Shown here piece by piece: positions 1-8,652 of a stretch of 64,000 nucleotides of DNA; positions within the stretch are counted from its first letter, which is position 1, and every line of letters starts with the position of its first letter. The notes under the pieces are model-generated. The model searched no databases and was not told the origin of the DNA. It was given only the letters and a program-made list of their open reading frames with translations. Both the position numbers and the translations under genes were made by a program. Where the stretch lies: contig JBQELO010000002.1 in assembly GCA_052103955.1 (NCBI GenBank), positions 62,001 through 126,000 on the forward strand, in the 5' to 3' direction. The stretch is from Paenalcaligenes sp052103955 (GTDB taxonomy: Bacteria > Pseudomonadota > Gammaproteobacteria > Burkholderiales > Burkholderiaceae_B).

Positions 1-388
1 CAATACGCGTCAACACCACCAGTGCGGCCCCCCCGCGTAGAACGGGTACAAAGCGCAGCAAATACGTCACTTCATGCGAGAAATCTATAGAGAAATACTC
101 GAAAATATACAGGTACGGAATAGAAAGGAAGATCACTACAAAATAGCGCCAGAAGAACCGTCGTCTATTTTTTGCCAACAAAAACAAGACCAGAAAATCC
201 AGTAAGAAATACCCGCAAATCCAAAACTGTATGGTGAGATAGATAGAGCGACCTTGGGATAACTCCCCTTCAAAGGTCTCCAAAGAAATACAGATAATCA
301 ATACGATGGTCAAAATGATAGTGACCACATTTAAGGCCTTCTCTACATCACTTTGCCAATTTCTTTTCTGATCGTTAATCGATGACAT
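1..388 (-). CDS. Ion-channel-like membrane protein, N-terminal part (runs off the left edge)
   Basis: An open frame starts with ATG at 388 on the minus strand and stays open to base 1, giving 129 residues of an incomplete protein. Three strongly hydrophobic segments lie at about residues 20-38, 53-75 and 84-100. They are followed by an arginine-containing stretch with the pattern LLRFVPVLRGG, which resembles the S4 end of a voltage-sensor-like domain. This fits the potassium-channel/ion-transporter superfamily, where four such helices precede a two-helix pore, but the pore would lie outside the window, so the function is an inference. A basic stretch (KNRRRFFWR) sits between helices 2 and 3, as expected for a cytoplasmic loop. 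The start is the first ATG of the frame. The gene is divergent from the ABC-F gene, with about 250 bases between them. Confidence 0.6.
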   Translation of the reverse strand, partial: MSSINDQKRNWQSDVEKALNVVTIILTIVLIICISLETFEGELSQGRSIYLTIQFWICGYFLLDFLVLFLLAKNRRRFFWRYFVVIFLSIPYLYIFEYFSIDFSHEVTYLLRFVPVLRGGAALVVLTRI

Positions 389-635
389 GCAAACACCACA
401 GTGGAATGAATTCAGCGGCTTTATACCGTACCCTTGTCCTTAGCTAGGGATTTCGCCAAGCATACACGACAAGTTCTAGACAGTGACACTTTCATCACCC
501 TATACTAAAACTTGTTATCCCCCATCGAGGTACTACGCCCATGCGCCAGTAATGCCGCCGTTCACTTTCTGACGGCCTGTTTTCGCTCCCCCTACTTAGC
601 GGGGAATGTACGGCATTATTACGGATTCGCGCATG

Positions 636-2273
636 ACACCTCCATATCTAGTACTGACAGGCTTGGGCTATAACTTGCCCGATGGCCGCACTCTTTTTTC
701 CGATCTACACCTAAGCCTAGATTCTCTACGCACTGGCCTTATAGGCAAAAATGGCGTGGGTAAAAGTGTATTGGCTCGCATCATGGCGGGCGACATTTCC
801 CCCACCTTTGGACAATGCCAGCGTATGGGCTCAGTACGCTACTTGCCACAACACATTGCCCTTTCAAGCACCACGACGGTGGCCTCGCTGTTAGGCATAG
901 CGCATGTGCTCACTGCGCTAGAACACATAGAAGCTGGTAGCAGCGACAGCCACCACTTCGACACGCTGGCTGATCGCTGGGATATACGCCAACAACTGCA
1001 TAACGCGTTAGAAAGTGCCGGACTTGCACACTTACACGCCCACAGTTTGACACAACACCTTAGTGGTGGCGAATGCATGCGCCTTGCTTTAGCTGGTGCC
1101 ATGCTTAGCAATGCCGACCTACTGATTCTGGACGAACCCACCAATCATTTAGACCGCGACAGTCGACTCGCCCTACAACAGCAGTTACAGCACTGGCCCA
1201 ATGGTTTGCTAGTAATTAGCCACGATAGATCTCTACTGAACACCGTAGACCTGATTGTGGAACTTACTCCCAATGGACTGCATCGATATGGTGGTAACTA
1301 TGCGTTCTACAGCGAGCAAAAAACCATCGCTCAGGCGGCTGCCACACAAGCACTAGAGCACCTGCAACACACCCACAAGCAAGAAACCAAACGCCAGCAC
1401 ATGCTACAAGAGCGCCAAGCCAAGCGTCAGGCTAAAGGCAACAAGCAGGGTAAAGAAGCCAATCAAGCCAAAATTCTGCTGGATAGACAAAAAGAGCGCA
1501 GTGAAAGCTCTGCTGGCCGCATACACCAACAGCAAGCCGCACGACTGCAACAGGTGGGCCAACATTTACAGGCAGCGCAGCAGCAACTTACGCAAGAAAG
1601 CATCACCGCCATACATGCTGTGCACAGCAACACGGCCATCCAACAGCGATTGGTGGTACTCAACGACGTCATACTGCCGTATGGGAGTACGGCTTTACGC
1701 GCTATTGATTTCACCCTGTACGGACGCCAACGCGTAGCCGTCATCGGCCCAAACGGCTGTGGAAAATCTACCCTGCTCAAGGTGATTACTGGGCAAACAA
1801 CGCCAGTATCGGGAAGCAGCCACGTCACCGTACCCTTTGCCTATTTGGATCAGCAACTACACACGCTAGACCCACAACGCAACGTGCTAGAGCAACTACG
1901 CGACGCCGCCCCAAAAACGGCAGAAGGCACGCTACGCACACGGCTGGTGCATCTGGGTTTAGATAGCCAGCGTATAGTGTTACCCGCCGCGCAACTTAGC
2001 GGAGGCGAGCGCATCAAAGCCGCCTTAGCGTGCATTTTGTATGCCGATGAGCCGCCTCAACTGCTGCTGTTAGATGAGCCTAGCAACCACCTAGATTTAC
2101 CTGCGCTGCAAGCCTTAGAACACATGCTGCGCCACTATCAAGGTGGGCTGATGGTGGTCTCACACGATGAACATTTTCTGGCACAACTAGCACTCACCCA
2201 CCAACTCACCGCGACTGAGGACGGGTGGCAACTCGCAGAACTGTCCCCTATTCAGACTGACAATCAGCTTTAA
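636..2273 (+). CDS. ABC-F family ATP-binding protein (duplicated ATPase, no membrane domain)
   Basis: This is a cytoplasmic protein with two ABC ATPase domains and no transmembrane helices, the hallmark of ABC-F proteins. Family members bind ribosomes and act in translation or antibiotic protection. Numbering from the ATG at 636, Walker A motifs lie at about 37-44 (GKNGVGKS) and 371-378 (GPNGCGKS). LSGGE signatures lie at about 142 and 454, and Walker B/D-loops at about 165-173 (LDEPTNHLD) and 476-487. Residues 230-330 form a long charged Gln/Lys/Arg-rich linker with coiled-coil character, the region that contacts the ribosomal exit site in known members. At 545 residues it is a normal length. 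A start 30 bases upstream (606) is possible; neither has a good Shine-Dalgarno, and 636 puts the first beta strand where homologues have it. The last 26 bases overlap the 3' end of the convergent usher gene. The subfamily (Uup/YheS-like or other) is not resolved. Confidence 0.88.
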   Translation, partial: TPPYLVLTGLGYNLPDGRTLFSDLHLSLDSLRTGLIGKNGVGKSVLARIMAGDISPTFGQCQRMGSVRYLPQHIALSSTTTVASLLGIAHVLTALEHIEAGSSDSHHFDTLADRWDIRQQLHNALESAGLAHLHAHSLTQHLSGGECMRLALAGAMLSNADLLILDEPTNHLDRDSRLALQQQLQHWPNGLLVISHDRSLLNTVDLIVELTPNGLHRYGGNYAFYSEQKTIAQAAATQALEHLQHTHKQETKRQHMLQERQAKRQAKGNKQGKEANQAKILLDRQKERSESSAGRIHQQQAARLQQVGQHLQAAQQQLTQESITAIHAVHSNTAIQQRLVVLNDVILPYGSTALRAIDFTLYGRQRVAVIGPNGCGKSTLLKVITGQTTPVSGSSHVTVPFAYLDQQLHTLDPQRNVLEQLRDAAPKTAEGTLRTRLVHLGLDSQRIVLPAAQLSGGERIKAALACILYADEPPQLLLLDEPSNHLDLPALQALEHMLRHYQGGLMVVSHDEHFLAQLALTHQLTATEDGWQLAELSPIQTDNQL

Positions 2274-4731
2274 CCAGATGTATGTCGTTATGGGTTTCAT
2301 TATTGGACACATCAAAATCTACAAAGCACTGCTGCCAGGTCTCGCCCTCCATCCAAAAGATGGCGAGTTTTCCTGCTGGGGACGGCGACACCATGTACAA
2401 CTGGTTAAAGGCCCCTACGGTGAAATACTGGCCTAGCTCCCCTTCTAGGTAGGCTCTAGCCCCTGAAGGCACTTCCTGATTTTCCAGCAGCAGCATAATT
2501 TTGTAGCCTCGCGTAGTCTGAAACTCAGCCAACACCAGCGCCCCTTTAGTGGGGTACAAATCAGTCTGCGACAACCTGCTCACGTCCACATTAAGCGGTA
2601 ACGAACGGCTGTCTAACCTAATGGTGTTATTACGGTAGGCCGACAAGCCGGGCACCACAGCCAAGCCATCTTCATCCGTGTGTACATTCACCCCATTTAA
2701 CACCCGTATGCCTTCGGCCTCTGGGGCAATAATCATGGCATTAGACTCGGACAAAGGGTGGGAAAACACCACGCCATACTCGGATGCCGTCACCGCCCCC
2801 ATTACCCCATAACTCAACGTGCTGTGATTGTGTCGTGCATACGAATACGCAGCGTTTACTTCGCCAAAGCCACCCTTATAGACGGCATTCACACCACCAT
2901 AATTACCCACACCCTGCGTACCAAAACCTTGTTGCACGCCCCAACCTAGTCGTTTGTCGTAGGCATCACCATCTAAACGTACGCTTTGATCCACGCCACC
3001 ATTATTGTTGTGACTCACCGTATAGCCTGCCCGCAGACTATTTTCCCCTTTACGCGAGAGCGGAATGCTTAAAGTCAGCATCACTTCGCTAGAGTTACGG
3101 CCACGCTCGGCAGACGCCAACGCGCTGCGCTCACGGCCAGTGTCCTGATAGCGCCGGAAATACAAACCGTAATTAATGCCTTTGTACGTACCCGTGTAGC
3201 CCACACTTAACGAGCGAATATCACGCCCACTGCTAAATCGTTGGTACACCATATCGGCATTGAGCGCCCCCAAGCTATCGGGTAAGCCTTGCACCACCGA
3301 TGCCCCTATACGGTTTTTTTCTTGGTCTGCTGGTCTATCAAACGCAATGGCATCTTTAAAGTTCAGGTAGTTTTTATCCAGCTGCTGCTGCAAACTGAAC
3401 GAAAAACGCGTGTTCGTACTCGTGACCCCCTTGGCATAGTCCACAACCAACGCGCGCCCACTACGTGTGCCTTCGTGGCGGGTGTCATAACGCGCATACT
3501 TCACCCCACTAGACAGCGCACCAAACTGCCCTAAATTCAACCCTAGCCCCATAGATGCGGCACGGTAGTCACTGGTCACCTGCGCCCCGCCATATAAAGT
3601 GGTGTAGTCGCTTAGGCCATACACCAGCTCGGCCTGCCCCACATTGTGGTGCGCGCCATCCCAACTGTCTTCCAAATAGCGGCCAGCAGAAACGCTGTAC
3701 TTCACGCCCCCTTTACGCTCTAGGATAGGTACAGAGGCAAAGGGCACAATAAATTCATTGGTACTACCGTCAGACTCTTGCACGGTAACGTGCAAGTTCC
3801 CACCGTAACTCGCTGGTGAATAATCGGTGATCGTAAAGTGTCCTGCAGGTACGGAGCTTTGATACACCACTTGGCCATTTTGCCGTATGGTTACCCGCGC
3901 GTCTGTGCTGGCTACCCCACTTACCGCTGGCACGTAATTGCGCTCAGATACAGGGCGCATCTGCTCGCTACTTTGCAGCATCACCCCCCTAAACTGAATA
4001 GAATCAAATACTGTGGCAGAGGAATACACATCACCCAACACTAACTCGCTATGCCACGAACGTATGTTTCGCGACAGCGTGTTGTTCAGGTTTTCCCAGC
4101 TTTGTTTCGCATCGTCTTTATGCCAAACCGAATAATTTCGGTAGCGCCATGCCCCAACATTAATGCCGGGTCGCACGTTCAGATATTGCTCTCGGTTATT
4201 GGCATTTTGCGAAGCTGAGTACGCGTAGTTCAAAAAGATATTGTCTATGCCATCGTCCCACATGCCCTCTTCCACCTGCCGCAGCTTTTGGCTATCTAAG
4301 TAGGTCTGTGGAACCGTCAGCAATAATGAACGATCGTCCCAATCCGCTTTGTAGGAAATGTAGCGCAGCTTATCTAAATCTAAACAAGCACGTTCACCGC
4401 TTTGAAAGGTAGAGGGTTGGAATAGCCACACTCCCGCCGTGCGCAAGGATTCCTCAGATAAACACGGCAGTAGTTTGCGCTCTGCGCCCTGCCCCTTTTG
4501 GGCAAACGGGATTTCTAATACATCGACCAGCTTGTTATTCACGTACAAGTGCATGCCATAGCTGCCGGGTATTACCCCGCCATCAGGCACCATAACATCG
4601 GCTTGGTTCAGCTGTTCTACTTCTTGTGCTACCCAATCAGGTAAAGACTGCGACACCGCACTACCTGCCGTGAGCAGTTGCCCTGCACTCACCACACCGC
4701 ACAGCATGAGAAAACGAAATAGCGTATTCAT
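2248..4731 (-). CDS. Fimbrial outer-membrane usher protein (orphan)
   Basis: This 827-residue protein has an N-terminal signal peptide ending near residue 27 (AGSAVSQS) and a periplasmic N-terminal domain. A long beta-barrel region alternates aromatic and polar residues (about 150-650) and carries a plug-like stretch (VTIRQNGQVVYQSSVPAG). The C-terminal periplasmic domains begin around AEAEGIRVLNGVNVHTDEDG. These are features of chaperone-usher pilus ushers (PapC/FimD superfamily), which export and assemble pilin subunits in the outer membrane. No chaperone, pilin or adhesin gene is visible on either side, although ushers normally sit in such operons. The upstream neighbour on the same strand is the hydroxylase gene, whose stop lies 27 bases before this ATG, so the usher may be read through from the lipid operon. 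Its 3' end overlaps the ABC-F gene. The closest usher subfamily is not resolved. Confidence 0.85.
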   Translation of the reverse strand: MNTLFRFLMLCGVVSAGQLLTAGSAVSQSLPDWVAQEVEQLNQADVMVPDGGVIPGSYGMHLYVNNKLVDVLEIPFAQKGQGAERKLLPCLSEESLRTAGVWLFQPSTFQSGERACLDLDKLRYISYKADWDDRSLLLTVPQTYLDSQKLRQVEEGMWDDGIDNIFLNYAYSASQNANNREQYLNVRPGINVGAWRYRNYSVWHKDDAKQSWENLNNTLSRNIRSWHSELVLGDVYSSATVFDSIQFRGVMLQSSEQMRPVSERNYVPAVSGVASTDARVTIRQNGQVVYQSSVPAGHFTITDYSPASYGGNLHVTVQESDGSTNEFIVPFASVPILERKGGVKYSVSAGRYLEDSWDGAHHNVGQAELVYGLSDYTTLYGGAQVTSDYRAASMGLGLNLGQFGALSSGVKYARYDTRHEGTRSGRALVVDYAKGVTSTNTRFSFSLQQQLDKNYLNFKDAIAFDRPADQEKNRIGASVVQGLPDSLGALNADMVYQRFSSGRDIRSLSVGYTGTYKGINYGLYFRRYQDTGRERSALASAERGRNSSEVMLTLSIPLSRKGENSLRAGYTVSHNNNGGVDQSVRLDGDAYDKRLGWGVQQGFGTQGVGNYGGVNAVYKGGFGEVNAAYSYARHNHSTLSYGVMGAVTASEYGVVFSHPLSESNAMIIAPEAEGIRVLNGVNVHTDEDGLAVVPGLSAYRNNTIRLDSRSLPLNVDVSRLSQTDLYPTKGALVLAEFQTTRGYKIMLLLENQEVPSGARAYLEGELGQYFTVGAFNQLYMVSPSPAGKLAIFWMEGETWQQCFVDFDVSNNETHNDIHLVKADCQSE

Positions 4732-4758
4732 CTGCTCTGTGCAAGTCGCTTTACATGG

Positions 4759-5871
4759 TCATTGTGACGCAGTTGGCAGCGGACGATGCGACAGCACCCA
4801 TAGTGCATGCAGACCTAAGCCGCCCAAACATAACCACCAATACCACTGGTGCCACGCCAATATGCCGATGACCCAAATGGCTAGCCCAGCTACCACGGCA
4901 AACCAGCCCCAACGCGCCCAATTCCTGCCTTCTGAAAGTCCCCCTATGGCGACTGTACCTAACACCAATAGCGCAAAAATCGAATATTGCTGCCCCGCCG
5001 TCCAATAACCGTCGCCCGCCACATACAACAGCACGACTAAAAACAGCCCCACACCAGCCGTAGCAATCACCCACGCTGGCCACTCAACCGTCATGTCTGA
5101 ACGAGGCAGCACAGGTTTTCGTAACCACCGACGCAGTGGGTCGTGATTCGTGTGTACGGGGTTGGTAGAGGCATCATGCCCCGTTACACCATAGCTCAAG
5201 GGATACTCTGGCAACGCGGTTTTATAGGTGCCAAATAGCTTGTCCCAAACCAGAAAGGTGCCACCAAAATTGGTGTCGTGATACACCGGGTGATCACCAT
5301 GATGCACGCGGTGATGGTTAGGCGTAACCATGAATGTTTCCAGCCATGGCGTACGCGGTGTCACCGCATTATGGTTAAACAGCTGCACACCGTAATGGAA
5401 GGTAGACACCACCAAGAAAATTTCTACTGGTAGCCCCAAAAATGCCATCCAAATAAAGAATGGAACCGAGCTTAACGACGAATACCACGAGTTACGCGCA
5501 CCCAACGACACATTGAAATAACGCCCTTCGTGGTGCACTTCATGAATGGCCCACAGCAACCCTATCTTGTGATGCGTGTAATGCAGTACGTAGAAACAAA
5601 AGTCCCACACAATAAAGCCAAACACCCACTGCCATACCGTAGGCCAACTAGAAATAACGCCTAGGCTCCAATGGCTTGCTACCCAACCAAAGGCAAACAC
5701 CTCAAAGCCCCTAAACAGCCATAGCACCACATGCCCAGAATTCAAGTTCAAGATGGTGTCTTTCCAACTGTACTCAGACCCTCTACCCTGCCATTGCAGC
5801 ACAAACATTTCGGCCACAATAAAAAACAGCATAAATGCGAGAGGAAAAACCATCAGATTAATCTGCGTCAC
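4759..5871 (-). CDS. Sterol desaturase / fatty acid hydroxylase family membrane protein
   Basis: This is an integral membrane di-iron oxygenase of the fatty-acid hydroxylase superfamily (PF04116 type). The histidine clusters that bind the di-iron centre are all visible: HYTHH, HEVHH, an isolated HN, and NHHRVHHGDH, spread over the first 210 residues and separated by hydrophobic helices. The C-terminal 100 residues add several more membrane helices with no obvious motif. Family members hydroxylate or desaturate lipids, sterols or carotenoids; the substrate here is unknown. The start is taken as GTG at 5871 because GAGGTG lies four bases upstream, overlapping the PAP2 gene by 14 bases; ATG at 5853 is the alternative. 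It is the last of the six enzyme genes that begin with the KAS III-like gene, so it probably acts late on the same lipid product. Confidence 0.85.
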   Translation of the reverse strand: MTQINLMVFPLAFMLFFIVAEMFVLQWQGRGSEYSWKDTILNLNSGHVVLWLFRGFEVFAFGWVASHWSLGVISSWPTVWQWVFGFIVWDFCFYVLHYTHHKIGLLWAIHEVHHEGRYFNVSLGARNSWYSSLSSVPFFIWMAFLGLPVEIFLVVSTFHYGVQLFNHNAVTPRTPWLETFMVTPNHHRVHHGDHPVYHDTNFGGTFLVWDKLFGTYKTALPEYPLSYGVTGHDASTNPVHTNHDPLRRWLRKPVLPRSDMTVEWPAWVIATAGVGLFLVVLLYVAGDGYWTAGQQYSIFALLVLGTVAIGGLSEGRNWARWGWFAVVAGLAIWVIGILAWHQWYWWLCLGGLGLHALWVLSHRPLPTASQ

Positions 5872-6493
5872 TATGCACCTCTGCCTTCCCCGCCTGAGCA
5901 TAATGGCTCAAGGCAATCAATACTATGGCCACTGCTATAGCAGCCAATACATCTATAAAAAAATGCCGCTTTAACTGCAAAACGGTATAACCCACCCACA
6001 CTAACCAGCCCACATAACAGCCTTGTACCCACCAACGTTTAGCATGTGAAACCGCATATACCGCTAATAACGATAACAAGATATGCAGCGAAGGCACACA
6101 GTTTTGACTGGAATCCAGATGTAACAACCCTGCCACCACCTGTCCCGACCATGTTCCCGTTTCTACGGGTGGGTACACTATCGTTGTGGGGTACAGCAGG
6201 TAAATCGCCCCGCAAAACAAGGCGCCCCACTGCATTTGGCGCGCTAATGTTTTTACTCTGGCGATGTCAGAAAACAGGTATGCCGCAGGTATAAGCAAGA
6301 AAAAAGACAAATAGCCCCAAATAGCCGTTTGGTCGTACACCACCGCCCTATCTACCCAGGTTTCAGGCACCACGTGCCCCGCACCTTGCCAGTAATCGGT
6401 TAGGGAGTAAATCACCCCTACCGTGCCCCAGCCCCATGCCATCCACCACAAGCGGTAGAACAGCGATTGGTGCTCTGTAGGTGACACACTCAC
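5858..6493 (-). CDS. PAP2-superfamily membrane phosphatase
   Basis: This is a protein of about 211 residues with five to six hydrophobic helices and the two better-conserved PAP2 signatures: CVPSLH in the middle (PSxH, containing the catalytic His) and KRHFFIDVLAA near the C-terminus (HxxxD). PAP2 proteins cleave phosphate esters of lipids such as phosphatidate or polyprenyl diphosphate, or transfer phosphoryl head groups. The start is GTG at 6493, overlapping the TGA of the upstream adenylate-forming gene by four bases (GTGA). AGGTGG four bases upstream gives a strong ribosome-binding site and suggests translational coupling. A longer reading frame upstream lies inside the neighbouring gene and is not used. 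Its position between the adenylate-forming enzyme and the hydroxylase points to a phosphorylated lipid intermediate or product; this is inference from context. Confidence 0.82.
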   Translation of the reverse strand: MSVSPTEHQSLFYRLWWMAWGWGTVGVIYSLTDYWQGAGHVVPETWVDRAVVYDQTAIWGYLSFFLLIPAAYLFSDIARVKTLARQMQWGALFCGAIYLLYPTTIVYPPVETGTWSGQVVAGLLHLDSSQNCVPSLHILLSLLAVYAVSHAKRWWVQGCYVGWLVWVGYTVLQLKRHFFIDVLAAIAVAIVLIALSHYAQAGKAEVHSDAD

Positions 6494-7815
6494 GCCGCCA
6501 CCTGCTTCGTAACCCGCACAATACGGCGTTTTTTTCGCAGAAAATCGCGCTCTGGAGTCTGCATTACCCCCTCCCACCGCAATAGCGATACATCCACGTT
6601 CTGAGTGACTAGCCATGACCACAACGCATCGCGCACCTGCTGCAATTGCGGTGCAGTAAGCGGGGCGTAAAAACGCAGTAACACGGTGTTTTCGCCCTCG
6701 TCTGGCATGACGTGCTCGAGCACATAATCCGCATCCCACGGCAACTTGTGGGCCAATACCCTATTACATGCATCGGCAAATATCGTTACCCACGGCTGCT
6801 GGCTGCCGGGCAACCTTAATTGGTCGTCAGCCCGTCCTTCTATGTGGGTAATCACACGCGTAGGCCTGCCACACGGGCACGCACACCCGCCATCGTGCAA
6901 CACATCGTCTAGCCTATAGCGCACTACAGGCTGCGTAGTACGCCTGAAATCGGTAATGATAGGAACAAAACGTGTTTGGTCTACCCATTCAGTTTCTATG
7001 TACAGCGACTCTTCATTTAAGTGCATTGCACCTAACTCGCAGGTAGCCCCCAAAAAGCCCTCAGTTGCTTGATACACCTCGGCCACATCACCAAACTGGT
7101 GTTGTAAGCGTTCTTTATCGTGGGGGCTAAGCACCTCGGCTGCGGAAATCACCCGTGCTGGCTGTAGCTTAATACCGCCTTGCTGCGCTTTTTCAGCCAG
7201 CGCTACCAACACTTGAGCTGGTGCCACCAAAATCGTAGGTTGATACTGTTGCAATGCCACGCACTGCTCATCAAAATTTGCCAGTAGGTCAAAAAATCGG
7301 AAGCTTAAAAAACGGCTGTTCACGTTCTGATAGAGCGCATTGTCAGCACGCAAGAACAATGCCACCCGTTCACCAGCAAACAAGCCTTTAGGCAGCAACT
7401 TAGACAAAATCGTGCCGGACCAGAGGGCACGCTCAGCTTTACTGGTCACAAACAAGCCACGTGTACCAGACGTACCCGACGACAACCCCACACTGTATTC
7501 AGACACTAACTGCGAGAAATCACGACTAGTCTCGGCACGTAACGCGTTTTCTAGCAGTACATCACGCTGCAAGCCTGCCGTATTCATCTGATCAAACTGC
7601 GCCATCATGAGCGCTTTATTCATCAGCGGCCATGTTGGTAACGGTTGCCCTACATAGGCGCTAAAGTACGGGCTACGCACCAGCACTCGTTGCATAAAGC
7701 GTTGCAATTGCTGCTGTTGGTACTGCGCTAATTGCTCACGTGACCAACCTCGTACACGTTTCTGTAAACCCTTGGCTTTGTAGTACTGCCATACCGTCTG
7801 CAAACTTTGGGTCAT
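6490..7815 (-). CDS. Adenylate-forming enzyme, coenzyme F390 synthetase / phenylacetate-CoA ligase-like
   Basis: This 441-residue cytoplasmic protein resembles the PaaK/F390-synthetase-like branch of the ANL adenylating superfamily. It has a phosphate-binding loop SVGLSSGTSGTRG (about 128-140), a central YQATEGFLG motif, and YRLDDV with the ADQL-type hinge region near residue 330. Family enzymes activate a carboxylate as an acyl-adenylate and pass it to a thiol, amine or hydroxyl; the substrate here is unknown. A small Cys-rich patch (CACPCGRP) precedes the hinge, as in many PaaK relatives, where it may bind metal. It overlaps the upstream MBL gene by four bases (ATGA) and the downstream PAP2 gene by four bases, so the three are probably translated in a coupled way. 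In olefin biosynthesis an adenylating enzyme (OleC) acts after a KAS III-like (OleA) and an SDR (OleD) enzyme, and this cluster recalls that order. Confidence 0.8.
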   Translation of the reverse strand: MTQSLQTVWQYYKAKGLQKRVRGWSREQLAQYQQQQLQRFMQRVLVRSPYFSAYVGQPLPTWPLMNKALMMAQFDQMNTAGLQRDVLLENALRAETSRDFSQLVSEYSVGLSSGTSGTRGLFVTSKAERALWSGTILSKLLPKGLFAGERVALFLRADNALYQNVNSRFLSFRFFDLLANFDEQCVALQQYQPTILVAPAQVLVALAEKAQQGGIKLQPARVISAAEVLSPHDKERLQHQFGDVAEVYQATEGFLGATCELGAMHLNEESLYIETEWVDQTRFVPIITDFRRTTQPVVRYRLDDVLHDGGCACPCGRPTRVITHIEGRADDQLRLPGSQQPWVTIFADACNRVLAHKLPWDADYVLEHVMPDEGENTVLLRFYAPLTAPQLQQVRDALWSWLVTQNVDVSLLRWEGVMQTPERDFLRKKRRIVRVTKQVAA

Positions 7816-8648
7816 AGCGCAGACTCCGTGACTGACGTAGAGGGAATACCGCCCTCGTGCGCCAACTGAATCTTCACCTTGCCGCGCTTATGTAGTTCGT
7901 GCAACTTTTGTAAGGTACTGAACATCTGCTTGGCATCGTCCATGATTAAGCGTGATATCCAAGCAGGTTGACGTAATTCTGTGTAGTTTTCAGGAGCCCA
8001 TGCGGCATCGGCAGCCAACAATATCCAACCAGCGGCGGTACGTATAAACACGCCCAAATGCCCACGTGCATGCCCCGGCAATGGCACCACAAAGACTTCA
8101 CCCTTGCTATGCGGCAATGCCCAACCCTCTTCAAACGGGGCCAGCTCAGCCGGTAACGCACCGTGCTCCCACGCTTCTACAAAGCCTAAACGCGACTCAA
8201 AGTCCTCAGGAATTAAACCCGGCACAAAGCCTTTGCGCACGGCCCGCAGCCCTTTCAACAGTTTGTAGCAATCCCAGCCGGATTGGCTGGCATAGACCTC
8301 AACTCCGGGGAAATCTCGCAGCCCTGCGATGTGATCACCATGAAAATGCGACACCACAATGCCGCGTATGTCTTCACGGCCTATGCCGTGTTCGGCCAAC
8401 TGTAGAATCAGCGCTTCATCATTTTTAAAATGTACGGGGGTCACTGCAGGGTATAAGCGATACACCCCTTTTGCCGTATGACTGTGAAAATGGCTGGCAT
8501 AACCGGTATCCCACACCCATAAATCACGTCCCACTTCAATCACATAAGCACGCGCCGGAAAGCGACACAGCCTAAAGCCACCGCCCTTTACCGCCACACA
8601 AGCGGGGTGCATGCAATAACCCACTTCATACGTATGTAAAACAGCCAT
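7812..8648 (-). CDS. Metallo-beta-lactamase-fold hydrolase
   Basis: This 278-residue protein has the MBL metal-binding motif HFHGDH at residues 101-106, further ligands in the PGHARGHLG stretch and in LLAADAAW, and a late AHEGG histidine. The overall plan resembles quorum-quenching lactonases and other small-molecule MBL hydrolases, which hydrolyse esters, lactones or thioesters using two metal ions. No signal peptide is visible, so it should act in the cytoplasm. The start ATG at 8648 follows AAAGGTAAGAAG, an acceptable ribosome-binding site. The stop of the upstream SDR gene is four bases away, and the 3' end overlaps the adenylate-forming gene by four bases. In this operon it could act as a thioesterase or lactonase on the condensation product, taking the place that the alpha/beta-hydrolase OleB has in olefin clusters; that role is a guess. 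Confidence 0.82.
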   Translation of the reverse strand: MAVLHTYEVGYCMHPACVAVKGGGFRLCRFPARAYVIEVGRDLWVWDTGYASHFHSHTAKGVYRLYPAVTPVHFKNDEALILQLAEHGIGREDIRGIVVSHFHGDHIAGLRDFPGVEVYASQSGWDCYKLLKGLRAVRKGFVPGLIPEDFESRLGFVEAWEHGALPAELAPFEEGWALPHSKGEVFVVPLPGHARGHLGVFIRTAAGWILLAADAAWAPENYTELRQPAWISRLIMDDAKQMFSTLQKLHELHKRGKVKIQLAHEGGIPSTSVTESAL

Positions 8649-8652
8649 CTTC

